A DNA stretch of 64,000 bases, from positions 237,245,664-237,309,663 of the forward strand of contig NC_073745.1 in the NCBI RefSeq assembly GCF_029784135.1, given 5' to 3'. Within the stretch, counting starts at the first letter, position 1. Each line of letters begins with the position of its first letter. This DNA is from Toxorhynchites rutilus septentrionalis. Taxonomy: Eukaryota; Arthropoda; Insecta; Diptera; Culicidae. Below the pieces are notes generated by a model. It was not told the origin of the DNA. It did not search any database and was given only the letters and a program-made list of their open reading frames with translations. Of this stretch, positions 12,691 to 25,273 are shown in pieces. The position numbers and the translations under genes are program-made.

Positions 12691-14934
12691 GCATTCTACA
12701 CATCGTGTTAAATGTTGTTAGACCAATTGAAATTCGCATTTTTGAAGCGAAATGGGTTGCAATGGGTTAATGAACACCCATCAAATGAAAAATTACCGAA
12801 GAAAATTAACTTTTTCTCTCCAAATAAGTGCTCTATACGTTGAAATAATATGTTTTTTTTTGTGGTAACAAAAATTGGTAGTTATATTCTCTAATGATAA
12901 GTATCTTATTCTACATTGGTGAGTGTGGAATTGGTAATCATTATTTCATCCATACAGAACACAGGAACCATCTCGTCCTGGGCCACAGAAGGCGGATTAC
13001 ATCATATCTCTTTCCACTTCGGCATCTTCTATCCTGATACGCACCATCCCACGACTAACTACCTTGTTTCTGCCATCATCACTCGGTTGTAAACCTTGGC
13101 GGCGTGAACAATCAAAACCCAACAACCAAACAAAACAGACCTTTTCAGAGCCACCAAATCATTATCAAAACTCTTTGACGATATAACTTTTAAACGTATC
13201 CAAATGCTGAATGCAATTGATAGCCTAACGGAATACTTCGTCAACTATGCGGTCGTTTGGACCATGAAAAAGCATAATGAAGTTACCTTTTAAATGGCAA
13301 CAAGTTATTATTCATGATGTATATATTACTTAAATTGGAGATTGTGGAATGAAAGCTACACCAGTTTCAATTCTTCGCCGCAATCGTATACGCATCTCAA
13401 CCCATTTAACTACGAAATTGTCATTGGCAATGCGACAGCAGTGTAGTAAACACGACCACGTCATACATTTTATTGCTTTTTTCGTGCTTATCTATCCTCC
13501 ATACTCATTGTCTCTTATTATACACTAATGACGTGCATCCATCGCCTGATCAGGCAGCTATCGTCTGTTTGTCTCCAATCCAATTAGCCATTGGTATCAT
13601 GCGTGAATTAAGATTCTGTAAACACTACCAAAACCACTGATCTATTTTCCTTTCATGCCACCTTAATTTACATCCATTCTTTCGAGCTGTATTGTGTTTT
13701 TACTCTCCATCACACTCTGGCTCTGGCAGAAAAACTTGCGTTGAAGGTCAACACCCTTCCGAGCCATCCCGCCTTCCACCTACTTCCGAACAGTTCGACA
13801 ATATCACTTTGCCACGCATAGAAATTTTCCACTTTGGATATGGACGAGAACTAATTAATACATTTGTTGCTTGTTTTGGATATAAAAATATTAAACTACC
13901 CTCAACTGGGTGCAGCTCACCTTTTGATTATTCTCGAAGAACCAATTTGAACAAATTGTGCACACATAAAACTTTGAATTCACTTCCAAAATATCTTCCT
14001 TGGAGTCGAAGGTTTTAATTTTCCGGATTTGTAAGGAATTGAAATAATCCTTCAAAATACGTCACGTCAGTGGAGAAATTTAAATGCACACCAGATTTAG
14101 CTCCTGAGCAGAGTTCCAACAGTCTTTTCTATTCGCCTTCGCTTTATTTTGAAAACACAATACACTAATAAGGTTTGATTTTATTCTGCTTCACAAGATA
14201 TATGTTTTGATTGTACGCACAATGTTTTGTTTCCGATATTTTCACAAAATATTGCAAATTCTACTCGCTGCCCTAGAATGAACTCCTACGATGTCATTGC
14301 ATCATGTAATCTCTATTGTTATCGTTATCGCTTTTTACATGACATTCGTAGCCTGCGCCCTTCAGTATTGTCGCGTCACTTTGAAAACATATCATGCAGA
14401 ATGATGGTAAATTGTTTATACACTCACAGAAAAAATCAAATATAACTTAACTTTAAATAAATGCTACACTCAATTAAAATCCACCCATCAAAACTACGTG
14501 AAAAGTCACGTAGAATTCGAAAAAAAATCATTGTTAGCCGTTGTTATATGACAAATGTGAATATCAAATTGAGCGCCAGTCATTTTTACCGCAATCGTCC
14601 AATATCTTAGCGAATTCGTTTTTGTTCAGTTGCAACCCCAGTGCCGCACTAACTGCTGTCAAAAGGTTTTTTTATTCACTCAGTTTCAACCTAGTGTCGT
14701 ACTAGGTTCACACCGAAAGCTGTTAGCTTCGCACTAAGATGCTTCACGGGTTGGCACTCGGGTTCACCAATACAACTATACTGAACTGTCAAGTTCCGAG
14801 GATTGTTTTGGAAAATATAAAAATAAAGACTATGAAAATGGCAAACCTACTACTTTTGCTTTTGTATTATTGGAATCGTAATCCAATTCGAATTACGATT
14901 TTGAAGAGTATATTTGCGTAGACGGCAATTAGCT
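12691..14934. other. No recognisable gene
   Basis: AT-rich sequence with a few short open frames without motifs. A small palindrome (CTACGTGAAAAGTCACGTAG, 14492-14511) is present. Confidence 0.4.
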
Positions 14935-15345
14935 TTGTGTTATTTCATTGGGAGGCGAAAATAATCATGGATATTCAGGTGGAATAAACATGCTTACAAA
15001 ATCAAAATTATGAATGAAAATTCACTTTAACGTATCGAATATTTACTTTATGTGATGAAATAAGAGTTTTTTTATCGATATCCCAGAAACATTTTGAACG
15101 AAAACTGTGCCTAATGATGATTTTATATTATAATAGTAATTATTTGTGGAACAAACAGGAAATGCATCGACAAATGGTTAAGTGAGTGTCAGGACTATAT
15201 GGTAATCAAACAATATGAAGTAAAAATTTTCATTCAAACTTTTATATTTTTACACTGCACTTGGCCCTTCTAATCTGATAGAGAATAATTTACCTCCCAA
15301 GCACTAATATCTCCACCAGACGTCGACACTGTACATTTGTCGTCG
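14935..15345. repeat. Diverged copy of the repeat at 6690-7130
   Basis: Direct-orientation partner of the stretch near 6.7-7.1 kb. It has the same order of landmarks (GACGGCA start, AAAATTATGAATGAAAATT, GATTTTATATTAT, TCTGATAGAGAATAA, GTCGACACTGTAC). It has no coding capacity and no clear ends. Confidence 0.45.
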
Positions 15346-17558
15346 CTAATATAAACAAATCAGACTGAATAACGCACACCAACAAACCACCGCATTGGTG
15401 AAACTGAAAACGTTTTTGTATTACAGAGTCAGTTTGGCACTAACTCAGTTTTAAAAACGAATTCGCTATCTATTACGTGAAAATCATGTGTTCTATTATA
15501 TTCATTTTGACAGCTGCATTCCGCGTTCATTATGTGATGTAATCGGGTGCGAATAACAATGACGTCTGTTGAAAACAAATAACAGCAGCTGCTAGCAGAT
15601 TTGAACATCACGCAACAAGTATTGGAGGTATTTGATAGTAGGAATGATTTAATGTCAACTTGAGTTGCTTATTTCTGCTTTTCAATAGAATGTGGGGTCC
15701 ATTTCGTCGATTTTTTATGTATTACAACGGATCAATTTCGCAAGCCTTTGGAACCAAAACAAATAACTTGGAAATATGTTGTATGAGTTGATAAAATTGA
15801 TATATGTTGTATGAGTTAATCGAAATTAGGAAACAAAAACGAATAATTCATGTGCTTTTCTGTAGAAAACCCAAAAAGTTAATTTGGTAACGTCGTTGAA
15901 ACCGGGATATCATCTACGACTCATCGGTGAAGCTAATGTCACTCCATCTGCTTCATCATTTACTGATTTAGCGAGAGTGATCAGTTCCATCAAAACAGAT
16001 TTTACCTAATGAAACAGTCAACGGAAACGATCCGAATTATCAAACAGATTCAACCTCAACGAACACTTTTACTCCATCACCTACCGTTATCGGTGAAAAA
16101 GATCCGTTAGGCGAGACTTCTTGTAGAACTGTAGAATCCAAGGATAACAAACGCTATTGGCGATCTAACGCAAAACGTAAACGATCGGTGAGACATCTGG
16201 ATTCTGTTTTTGAACTAAGAAAATGATGATAAGGTAACCTAAAATTGAAAAACAAATCACGTATGTTTTACTTCCGGACTTTCCAAGGTGGTTTTAACAT
16301 ACAAGAACCATGCATTTTTCTACTCTCGAATTTCCGTCTTTGATTCAACCATTGTCAATATTTATTCAATTTTCACTACTGAAAGAGATAAGAAAATAAC
16401 ATGTTATAAATAAAAATGCGCAGAATTAAATTTCTTAAAAACTCATCGCAATCAAATAATCTTTTATGATTATAACATTGTAATTTATGGAAAGAACTAC
16501 AAACCTTCCATAAGCTCACATGGCAAAATTTAAAACCATCATCACCTTCACCGCAGCGCCGCCTAGGTGTAGATTTGTACGTTAGATCACCAATAGAATC
16601 TTTCAGTTCTTGTTCACTTTTCTACAGGAACCCAAAGAAAAGATATAACCTGAAATTTATCAGTGACCATATATTGTTCCGTTATTAGTTGAATTGACTG
16701 AAACCACAAAAAGAGAGTTGGTGGGAATTTCAACATAGTTCTGGCTATTCTGATCTCATAGAAACCACATCGTCCGTCAGCAATACGAGTATACTAGAAG
16801 AACTGTTGACAAATGGGTTTCATTTGATAGAATCTGAAAATGAGGGGCTCAGAATGCAAGGGGTGTAAGTCACTTGATCGTTTTCTCTTCATCAACTTTT
16901 TATTTAGTTAATAACTCAACTGCAAAAACTTTACAATTTAAATTTGCTATAGAATCCAATAGATGAGGTTCTGACCTATTTTCCACGTTGGTAAATACAG
17001 CTGGGAATGTATTTGCAGCTCAGTTATGACCCAAAGAGAGAGTTGATGTAGAGAAATCGATCAAATCACTTACACCCCTTTCATTCTAAGCCCCTCAAAT
17101 AGTTTGGACAAAGCAGAACCATGTCTGCAGAGTAACCCAGGTGCTTTTAATCCGGATACTCTTCTATCAATTGGACAGATAAATTTTAATAAATTCGCTG
17201 AATCCTCTTCTGCCACTCACAAACATCCATCGCATGATAGAATTTTTTTTACAACGAAATTCATAGAAAATTGGCGACACCATGCCTAGAAAGCAGAACT
17301 TTTCGAGGCCAAACAGCTGCAGCTTTCAAGCATTATTACAAAGTATCACTTGAACACCAGAAAGAAGCTTCTAACTGACGTAACTTTTTAAATTTGAATG
17401 GCTGGTAAGTTAAAGATAAAACAATAATAAAAAATCAACCAGTGATAAATAATATTTCTTTTGATAGGAAAAATTATTTCATACCAAGGATCGGCGATCG
17501 AGAAAATCATGGTAGAATAATCAACAAAAAAAGACAACTTTAAGCAATATAAACGCAA
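15346..17558. other. No recognisable gene; weak coding-like fragments
   Basis: Short stretches around 15900-16230 and 17100-17290 have codon-like composition. The first is followed by TGA and a GT-AG-like break, which could be exons of the same decayed unit as 17559-18074. I cannot assign a family. Confidence 0.3.
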
Positions 17559-18074
17559 GTCTGAAGCAAAAGAGAACGTATACCAAGCATCCACACAAGC
17601 AGCAATTTATCCTCAATCTACTCGGGATGTTGCTGTCGAAGAAGCTGCTGAGTGGTTGATGCTGAATAGTGAACTATGGCCTGTAGTCCTCGAATTGTGG
17701 CGAATGAGCTACGAAGCACGCAAAGGCCACTTATGGCCACTAAAGTTCATTACCAAATTTTTTTCAACGTATCCGCAATACAGTGTCAGCTTGTTTTTCA
17801 ACTGGTATGAGTTTTTTTTTTTTTTTTTTTATCTATATTATAGTGACTTTCAACTCATTTGGCTGGTTCGTCACTTTTACTTCCATTTTTGGAAGAATGT
17901 CGGGAGTGAGAATTGAACTCGTGACCTTTAGCGTGAGAGGCATGGATGTTACCACTACGCCAGATCGACTCCAACTGGTATGAGTTTTTAAATAATGTCA
18001 CAAACAATCTGAATCTTTTAGAACAGTACAATCATTTGCTACTGCTACTGCTAAGTATTTTCTCGAAGCAATGA
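17559..18074 (+). pseudogene. Unidentified coding-like stretch split by a SINE
   Basis: If the SINE at 17817-17971 and one copy of its target duplication are ignored, a single frame runs from about 17561 to a stop at 18072-18074. It includes VEEAAEWLMLNSELWPVVLELWRM, then a KGHLWPLKFITKFF region and a Leu-rich end. The frame stays open across the insertion site, which argues that it was coding before the SINE arrived. The upstream side begins near a possible splice acceptor (TTTTGATAG at about 17461-17469). I do not recognise the protein. It could be a host gene exon or a domesticated or transposon-borne protein. Confidence 0.35.
17817..17971 (-). mobile_element. tRNA-derived SINE, family C, with perfect target duplication
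   Basis: The minus strand starts GAGTCGATCTGGCGTAGTGG at 17971, with a box A-like TGGCGTAGTGGTAAC and box B-like GAGTTCAATTCTC. It ends in a poly-A tail (plus-strand T run). CAACTGGTATGAGTTTTT occurs on both sides (17799-17816 and 17972-17989), an 18-bp target-site duplication typical of LINE-mobilised SINEs. The insertion splits the coding-like stretch around it. Confidence 0.9.
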
Positions 18075-19369
18075 AGAGATAGAATCTTCGTAATTTAATC
18101 GTTCAATGTTTAAAGTACGGGACGGTTCGATAGATGCCGTGTTGAATCGATGTACAGACACGTGGTGTAGAAATTTATTCCTTATTTAATTTTAGTTCGG
18201 CATTGATTTTCAGAAAGCTTCTCCCAAAGCGAAGAATTGATTGAAGGAATTGTTACAGCAGATACCACAGATCACAGGATATATTTCTACAAAAGCCGTG
18301 GACCCATCGGCCGTTTCATTACTCGAAAAACTGACTGATGATAGTAAAATGGTAAAAAGCATCTCAGCTGTTACATATTGTAAATTGATATAAACGTGCT
18401 TATTATTTTTTCTTTCGACAGATAAGCAATTTTGTGCAGTTTCTCAGTGGCTACATTTACGGCACAAATCAGCAAGAGTCTTATGTTTCCAACAATAGAT
18501 TCCAGGCTCATACTAAGATAAAGAAGGCCAAAAGTACACTGTGAGCGTGACGCAGATCACCTATATGATATCTGGATGCACGATTCTCTTCGCATTACAC
18601 ATCTTAAGAGCTACGATCATGTTACATCAATGTATCAACATAGATGCAAGATACATACTCATGCCAGCATTTGATACAATCCTCAAAACATTTATTATAT
18701 TCGATTTCCGTATGGCCATCAGCTCCATCTTCGATTTATTTGAGGCCGTTTCGTCATTAAGTTGGTTAGGATAGCGTTATATGAAAACAGTACGGAAGAA
18801 GGCAGAAGGGGAATTATTTGCTTGTAGCATGAAAGAGACAGACTGATCACGAACGAGCTTCGGTACTGGCGTATTGTGTTTTGTTTACAAACAGAACACA
18901 GTAGACTTCCAAGATGGCTGAAGAGTGATTTTAGCAAGTTGGCCCACCTTAGGAAATACAAGGGATTGCTAAGATGGCCGCCATTCTGTAGCCAGCATAG
19001 AAACTCATGAGCATAGAAATCATAACCTAAATTTAAAAATGAAGTGCTCCACGCGATCCTGTAGCAGTGATTTTAATTGCAAATCGCCATGAAAGCTTCC
19101 GGGTGGGTATAAAAACATTGCTTGCCAAAGGAAACTATCCAACGTAATCAAATATTAACATATATGACTCCAAACAGTAAACAAAACGTGAGCCCCCTTA
19201 GCGCGAGCCCTGCTTTATGCTGCCTACGCTCAATTTCGATTGGTTGGGATAGGGTTGTCAGAGCCCCGAGGAAATACATCTAGGCGCCTTGGATAGTATA
19301 GCTGAAATACACCCAGTTTTTTACGCGTTGATTCGTACATCCGCGTAAAAAACATGGATGTACATGTTA
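18075..19369. other. No recognisable gene
   Basis: AT-rich sequence with isolated short frames (for example 18541-18774 plus, hydrophobic, no motif). Nothing can be supported. Confidence 0.4.
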
Positions 19370-19374
19370 GGGGC

Positions 19375-19873
19375 TGTTGGCGATAGACAACAACGGCTTC
19401 CAATTTCGTGAAATCTTTATTCAGTTTTAGATGTAGATTTACAAAATCCTACCAATAAAGAAAATCTTCAGATTAGAACGTACATTCATGGGAGTTCTAC
19501 TTACTGTAGTAGCTTATCGCTATCGCACAACAATTCAATGATTTAGACTTCAAGGATTCTATTCCAACGTGTTGGAGAAATATTTCCAAATGTAGGTTAC
19601 AATTCCTATAGTATCCCACCAGTCGTAAATACTATTCAGGAATATAAACTTATAGAAGTTAACAATAATTAAATTCAATTTAAATTATAATTTATAAATT
19701 TTCTTTTCGCACTCGCAATCTGTCACACACGGGATCTATCAGTCAATTTCGTTGTTTTCTTTTTGTTCGATGGTTTCCGCTCATCTCTCAGTCAGTGGGT
19801 ACGGCTGACGTTTTTTTTGGTCGACTCACTCAGGGTTGTGCTAGGCTCGCTGGTCGACGTTGCGCTACCAACA
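19375..19873 (-). repeat. Bel/Pao 3' LTR
   Basis: 499 bp, starting TGTTGGTAGCGCAACG on the coding strand. It is near identical to the LTR at 26041-26536. The integrase frame runs about 80 nt into it before stopping at 19792. Compared with the 5' LTR it has an extra AAC near 19391 and an A instead of G near 19824. Confidence 0.95.
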
Positions 19874-20868
19874 CTCCCCCCTTCAATGCAGCGAAGATCC
19901 TTCTGAGTTGTATTTCCAATTACGCCAACATCGAGTACTGCGAGCATGACGGCGGGTCGCTCGTATATTCCACTAACGGTTTGTACTGTAGCCCACCTGA
20001 CTTGTCCGTCTGGCGCTATCTTGGTGGCAATCACACGTCCTTTGGGCCAAGAATTACGTGGAAATCTGTTGTCGACGATAACCACGATGTCGTTGATTTC
20101 AATCGGCTTCACTCCGGTGAACCATTTCGCCCTGCGCGTCAATGTCGGTAAGTAGTCACGCAGCCACTGTACCCAGAACTGGTTCGCTAAATTTTGAGAC
20201 AGTTTCCAATTCTGTCTCAATCGAGCAGGGTTGTCATCCAAACAGGTCCAAGGAAGCATTCCATTCGACGAACCGATGATAAAGTGATTAGGAGTCAGCA
20301 CGGGAGACTGATCATCGTCTAAAGGTATTTCAGTCAATGGCCTCGAATTCACGATGAGTTCTATTTCTATCAGCATACTACGTAGCGTTTCATCCGATGG
20401 TAGACGGCTTAGAAGTAATTTATCCAGGTTCTGTTTGACCGTACGGATCATCCTTTCCCATGCTCCACCCATATGAGGGGACATGGGAGGGATGAAGTTC
20501 CACGTGGTTTGCGGTGATGTGAATTCTGCAGATATCTTAACGTGATCTAATTGTTCCAGTGCGGCCTTCAGTTCTTTGTTGGCCCCCACAAAATTTGTGC
20601 CTCTGTCGCTGTATATGGCAACTGGTACCCCCCGTCTACTCATTACGTTGCGTAGAGCTATAATGCATGAGTCAGCAGTAAGTGAATGAGCGACTTCTAA
20701 ATGGATGGCACGTACAGTGAGGCACGTCGCCAAGACACCCCAGCGTTTCTCCACTCGGCGGCCTACGGATACAGTCATTGGGTAATCCACCCCCATATGA
20801 CTGAAAGGACGACTGTAGACGGAAAGACGTGATAATGGTAAGTCACTCATCAGCGGTCGTTCTTGCAA
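19792..20868 (-). pseudogene. Bel/Pao integrase domain
   Basis: The catalytic core is visible: MGVDYPMTVS (first Asp), AIYSDRGTNFVGA (second Asp) and MSPHMGGAWERMIRTVK (the Glu). A C-terminal part follows with the Bel/Pao-typical PNHFIIGSSNGMLPW and GDIVVIVDN-like block (here INDIVVIVDNRFPRNSWPKG). The role is insertion of the cDNA into the genome. The frame does not join the RT frame: a small deletion around 20860 fuses the end of the CQFCKN zinc-binding motif to the RPLMSDLPLSRL motif out of frame. The gene extends into the 3' LTR. Confidence 0.93.
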
Positions 20869-23420
20869 AATTGGCAGTTTTTACGGACTGATTTGTAGAC
20901 AGCTTTTAGACGGCAAATGTAATAACGTTGTTTCAATTCATTTATGATGATTTCGTGGTTCTGATGCAGGAACTTCTGATGGATATGCAATACGATTAGC
21001 CTAGTTATGCTGTGTTCTCGTGGAAGAATAACAGGATTAGCAACGCTGCTGTCGATAAACTGGCAAACGTTAGTTCGCCCGCGGATCCTTAGGACTCCCA
21101 TTTCATCCATGAACGGGCAAAGACGGAACAAGGGGCTGCTTTTGGGAACTAGTTTTTCTGATGGCTTCTGATGGTTGATGGATAAAACTGAAATTTCCTC
21201 TTCATATGCACTTCTTTGAGCTATCTGGTATAAATAAGACTCAGCCGTTGATAGTTCGTCGCTAGTAAGTGGTCCTTTAGCTTGAGGAGTCTTCCTGATG
21301 GTTCGCTGCATGTTCTTGATGGCTTTAAATACGAAAGCTGTGACCTTCAGAATTACTGACCATTTGCTAAAGCGACTCACATCGATGATCGGCTCGAATG
21401 ATTTGAAATGAAGGTGCATGTGCGGACGAAGCTCGGTGTCGGTGAAACTAACGGACTGAGAAGCTGCTGGCCATTCTCCTTCAGCTTTCCAGAGAAATTC
21501 TGGACCACGGAACCATCGGCTAGAGCTGCTCAAAATTGGTGAACTTTTCCATTTGGTTCCTTCGTCCGCTACGTTCATTTTTGTAGGGACCCATCGCCAA
21601 TCTCGGATGCCTGTCGTCTCTAAAATCTCACTAACACGTACAACCACATATTGGCTGTAGCGCCTGTGATCGGAGTGTAACCAACACATGACGTCTCTGG
21701 AATCTGTCCAGAAATAGCGTTTTTGAACCGCAATAGAGAGCGATCCAAGAATGGAGTCTGCCAGCCTAGCTCCGATGATTGCAGCTTGCAGTTCAGAGCG
21801 AGGTATGGATAGAAATTTTAGTGGTGCGACTCTGCTTTTCGCTCCTGCCAATGCAATTTCAACCGTGTCATTTTCTTGAAAACGAAGATAAACGACGGCC
21901 GCGAAACAACTTTCGCTCGCATCCACAAAGGTGTGCATTTGCACGACGGTCCCTTCTCCTGAAGACGTAACCGCCCGATCGCACCGAGGGATCTTGATAT
22001 CTGCTACACGCGGAAGAACTCGAAGCCAAACGAGCCATTTCTCAAAGTGGCAGTCGTGAATCGGCTCATCCCAACCGATAGATGCTCTCCAAATTTCTTG
22101 TAAAAGACTTCGCAAAAACATGAGGAAATTACTGATCAAACCCAGCGGGTCGAATACCATCATTAAGGTCCTCAGGACTTCACGTTTGGTTGGTCGTTTA
22201 CGTCCAGACAACAAGTCAACGTCGAGGCGGGGAGATAGCTTGTATGTGAAGCAGTCCTCTTTTGTGTTCCACCACATTCCGAGAACTTTTTCAGCGGCAT
22301 TTGCTTCGCCAACGCTCAGGTTCACTTCGTTGATTCTCTCTCCGTTCAGTGCATCGACTATTGCCGGTGAATTTGACACCCATTTCCGCATTTGGAACCC
22401 TCCGGATTCGTGAATATTTTTGATGTCCTTCACCAGCTGGATTGCTTTCTCCTCCGTTTCAGCACTGATCAGCATATCGTCGACATAGTGCTGATGAACG
22501 ATGGCGTGCACAGCTTCCGGAAATTCCTGCTCGAATTGTTTTGCGTGGGTGTTCTTAACATACTGAGCTATGCTTGGAGAGCAGCACGTTCCAAATGGCA
22601 AGGCCTGCATAACGTACGTACTAGGAGTTGTGTCTCCAGCGTTCGCCTTCCAAAAGAAGCGTAGGAAGTGCTGATCCTCAGATCTCATCAGGATTTGAAG
22701 AAACATTTCCCGGAGGTCACCGGAAACTGCCACCCGGAATTCGCGAAACCGTACCAGGATTGACAAGAGAGAGGTTACTTGATCAGGTCCTTTAAGGAGG
22801 ACTGAATTTAGAGAGACCCCATAACAGGCCGCCGCCGCGTCCCAGACAAGTCTTACCTTTCCAGGTTTGTTAGGATTCATAACCGGAAATACTGGAAGGT
22901 ACCAGACTGGGTTACGAGCAGTCTCTGTTTCCTCCACGGTAAGCTTCCTCATGTAGCCCTTGGCTAAGCAATCATTTATTTTTGCATTTAATACCAGAGC
23001 TAGGTTTTCGTCTTTCTGCATTCGTCGATCAAGACATTCCCATCGTCGTAGGGCCATTGGTCTGCTGTCTGGAAGTCTTACATTATCGTACCGCATAAGC
23101 AGACCGGATTCGTATCTCCCATTCACACGCCTGGTCAATTTCTGCAACAACTCTATCGCTCTTTGCTCATCGTTGGATAGCAACAGTTTATCTGGCTTAC
23201 TGATTCTCATACTTTCCAGTGAGAAATATTGTTTCATGGCTTCGTGCAGCTGATCATCCGATTTAGTTTCACACTGACAGAGTTGAACACTGTGATGATT
23301 AACGTGACTACCACCGTTCGATGTCTTGGTACAGCATCCGTAAATTATCCATCCAAGGCGAGTTTTGACTCCTATGGGCTCGTTCGGATTACCCTCGCGA
23401 CATTTCATCACGTTTCCCAA
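20850..23420 (-). pseudogene. Bel/Pao reverse transcriptase / RNase H
   Basis: About 856 codons open. In order it shows the KCREGNPNEPI linker and TRLGW motif, the acidic pre-RT region, and the RT start MNPNKPGKVRLVWDAAA. The polymerase box QHYVDDMLIS (about 22480) follows, then RNase H beginning MHTFVDASESCFAAVVY with a second Asp in FWTDSRDVMCWLHSDHRRY. The integrase zinc-binding HHCC region closes the frame. It makes cDNA from the element's RNA. The upstream gag-protease frame ends in a different register 12 nt inside this one; a few codons of the usual junction look deleted. Confidence 0.95.
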
Positions 23421-25249
23421 GCTTGCATGAGAAGTTGTGGGCTAACCTCTTGATACGATTCTACCGGTAAGGCCTTGAGATGACGGTATTTATTCTGGAT
23501 TTCAGTAATTAATAGTGTCTGCGGTCGGAGTTGCAGACTGCCAACTGTGTGTACTTCGTGAAGTGTATACTTCTTGGAGGGATTTGTGACACTTGAGATC
23601 TGAACATTTACCTTTTGAGACAAATCTTCTGTTCTGTTCGTTCCACCGGTCCATCGCAGACAAAGGGATTTCGTTGGACCATGTACTCCTAACTCGTCAG
23701 CTAAACTCTGCTCCATCAGTGTAAGTTCCGAACCATCATCAACGAAGGCGTGAGTTCGCACAATTTTAGATGGACCATAAAGAAGAACTGGTACGATTCT
23801 GAACATGATCTCAGACTGCCCTTGATGCACGTTACAGCTGCTATTCATGGCTTGACTCCCTTGTCCCTGTAGAGCACTTGTCGATAGAGTGGGAGATAAA
23901 TTCGGTGATTGCTTGTTTTTATCGTGTAGAAGAGGATGGTGTAAGTAGGAACACCCATCGATACCGCACACTTTCCTCTGTTTGCATGGACCATTATGCC
24001 TACGAAGACACTTACGACATATTTTAAACTCCCGCACTGCGGACCATCTTGAATCGTAGCTAAGTTCTTTAAACCGTTTGCACTGCGCTAATGTTGAACA
24101 GCTGCCTTTGCAACAAATGCATTCTCTGCTGTACTCCTTTGAAGAAGGATCGTTAATAACGGATGTGACCAACGTTTTTCTTGATGACTGACGGTCCTCT
24201 TCTGAGTGGATATTCAAAAAACCATCTTTTTTCGCGTATCGGGAACGGAAGTCACTGTTCATCGAAGTTGAAACGGCACTGGCGTCCTCAGCAACAGAGC
24301 GCAGCCACAAGCTGAAATCCAATAGGTTTGGAGTTGGATTGTTCCGGGAATTTCTTGCCCAATCTAGTTTTAACGTCGGCGGGAGCCTCTCCACTAACTC
24401 GTACCTCAAAGAAGCGTTGTACATAAAATCCCGGATGTCACAAGCTTCCACCGTTGCGACAAGATTTTCTACGTTGAGTGCGAAATGAATCACAGTGTCC
24501 AGACTATCAATGCTGGGAGCCGGTAAGGATCGGACCTTTCTGACGATTGCTTGTATGATTGTTTCAGGCCTGCCATACAGCATCTTTAGCGTAGCCATCA
24601 CTCCGTTCACGTTCGATGGATGGAGTAGACGGCACTTGACCGCTTCGAGTGCCTTTCCTCTGAGGCATTTCCGCAGCCTGAGCATATTCTCCTCATTTGA
24701 GAATCCGCATAGCTGGGCGGAAGAGTTGAAGATCGAAAAAAAGAGCGGCCAATCCTCCGGGTTTCCGCTAAATTCCGGTAAATCCTTTGAAACGGCCTGC
24801 CTAGCAGCCAGTTGGCTACGGTTCAACGTATAAATATTGTCTTCACCTTCGGCTCTAATAGGCATAATCCCTTGCCTTGGTTGCAGAAGTGGAGTCGATC
24901 CGTGTTCAGGGATGAAGTCAATAGTGTTTCTCGTCTCCCTACGGCTTAAAACACGATCCGGTTGCACTTGTGTTTGGCCAAGCGCAGGTAGATTTCTTCC
25001 AGTCTGCGGTTTCGGCCTGCCAAGTTTGGTTGCATGACGTAAGCCTGTATTTGTCGTATGTTGCGTTGTGGTTGGTCTATTTTCGGTTTCAGGTAATGGC
25101 TCATCCTCGAGATTGTCAACAACAAGGCCAGAATCTTCACCGCATTTCTCCGTATCTTCTATCCACTGTTGTACTTTCGACGCATTATCTATCATTGAAT
25201 CCTGAACGCTGACTTCAGATGAAGTTTCAACATTCAGTTCCCCCAGCAA
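23408..25249 (-). pseudogene. Bel/Pao Gag (C-terminal part) and protease
   Basis: 613 codons, in the same register as the N-terminal Gag piece but separated from it by a TAG codon at 25274-25276. The Gag core has SRNSKDLPEF-like and GNPEDWPLFFSIF motifs (about 24760). A cysteine-rich CICCKGSC...CRKCLRRHNGPCKQRKVCGIDGC...HHPLLH zinc-binding block follows at about 23920-24120. Next is an aspartic protease with the DDGSELTLM active site near 23730. The protease matures Gag-Pol. The end of the frame (LLMQAWET) overlaps pol by 13 nt out of register. Confidence 0.93.
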
Positions 25250-25273
25250 ATTATATTTCTGGTCCAGATAATC

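Noticed and set aside
13692..14018. 108-codon plus-strand frame
   Set aside because: No motif, no splice or promoter context, codon use like the surrounding AT-rich DNA.
19795..20155. Plus-strand frames across the Bel/Pao 3' LTR and integrase
   Set aside because: Antisense shadows of the integrase gene and LTR.
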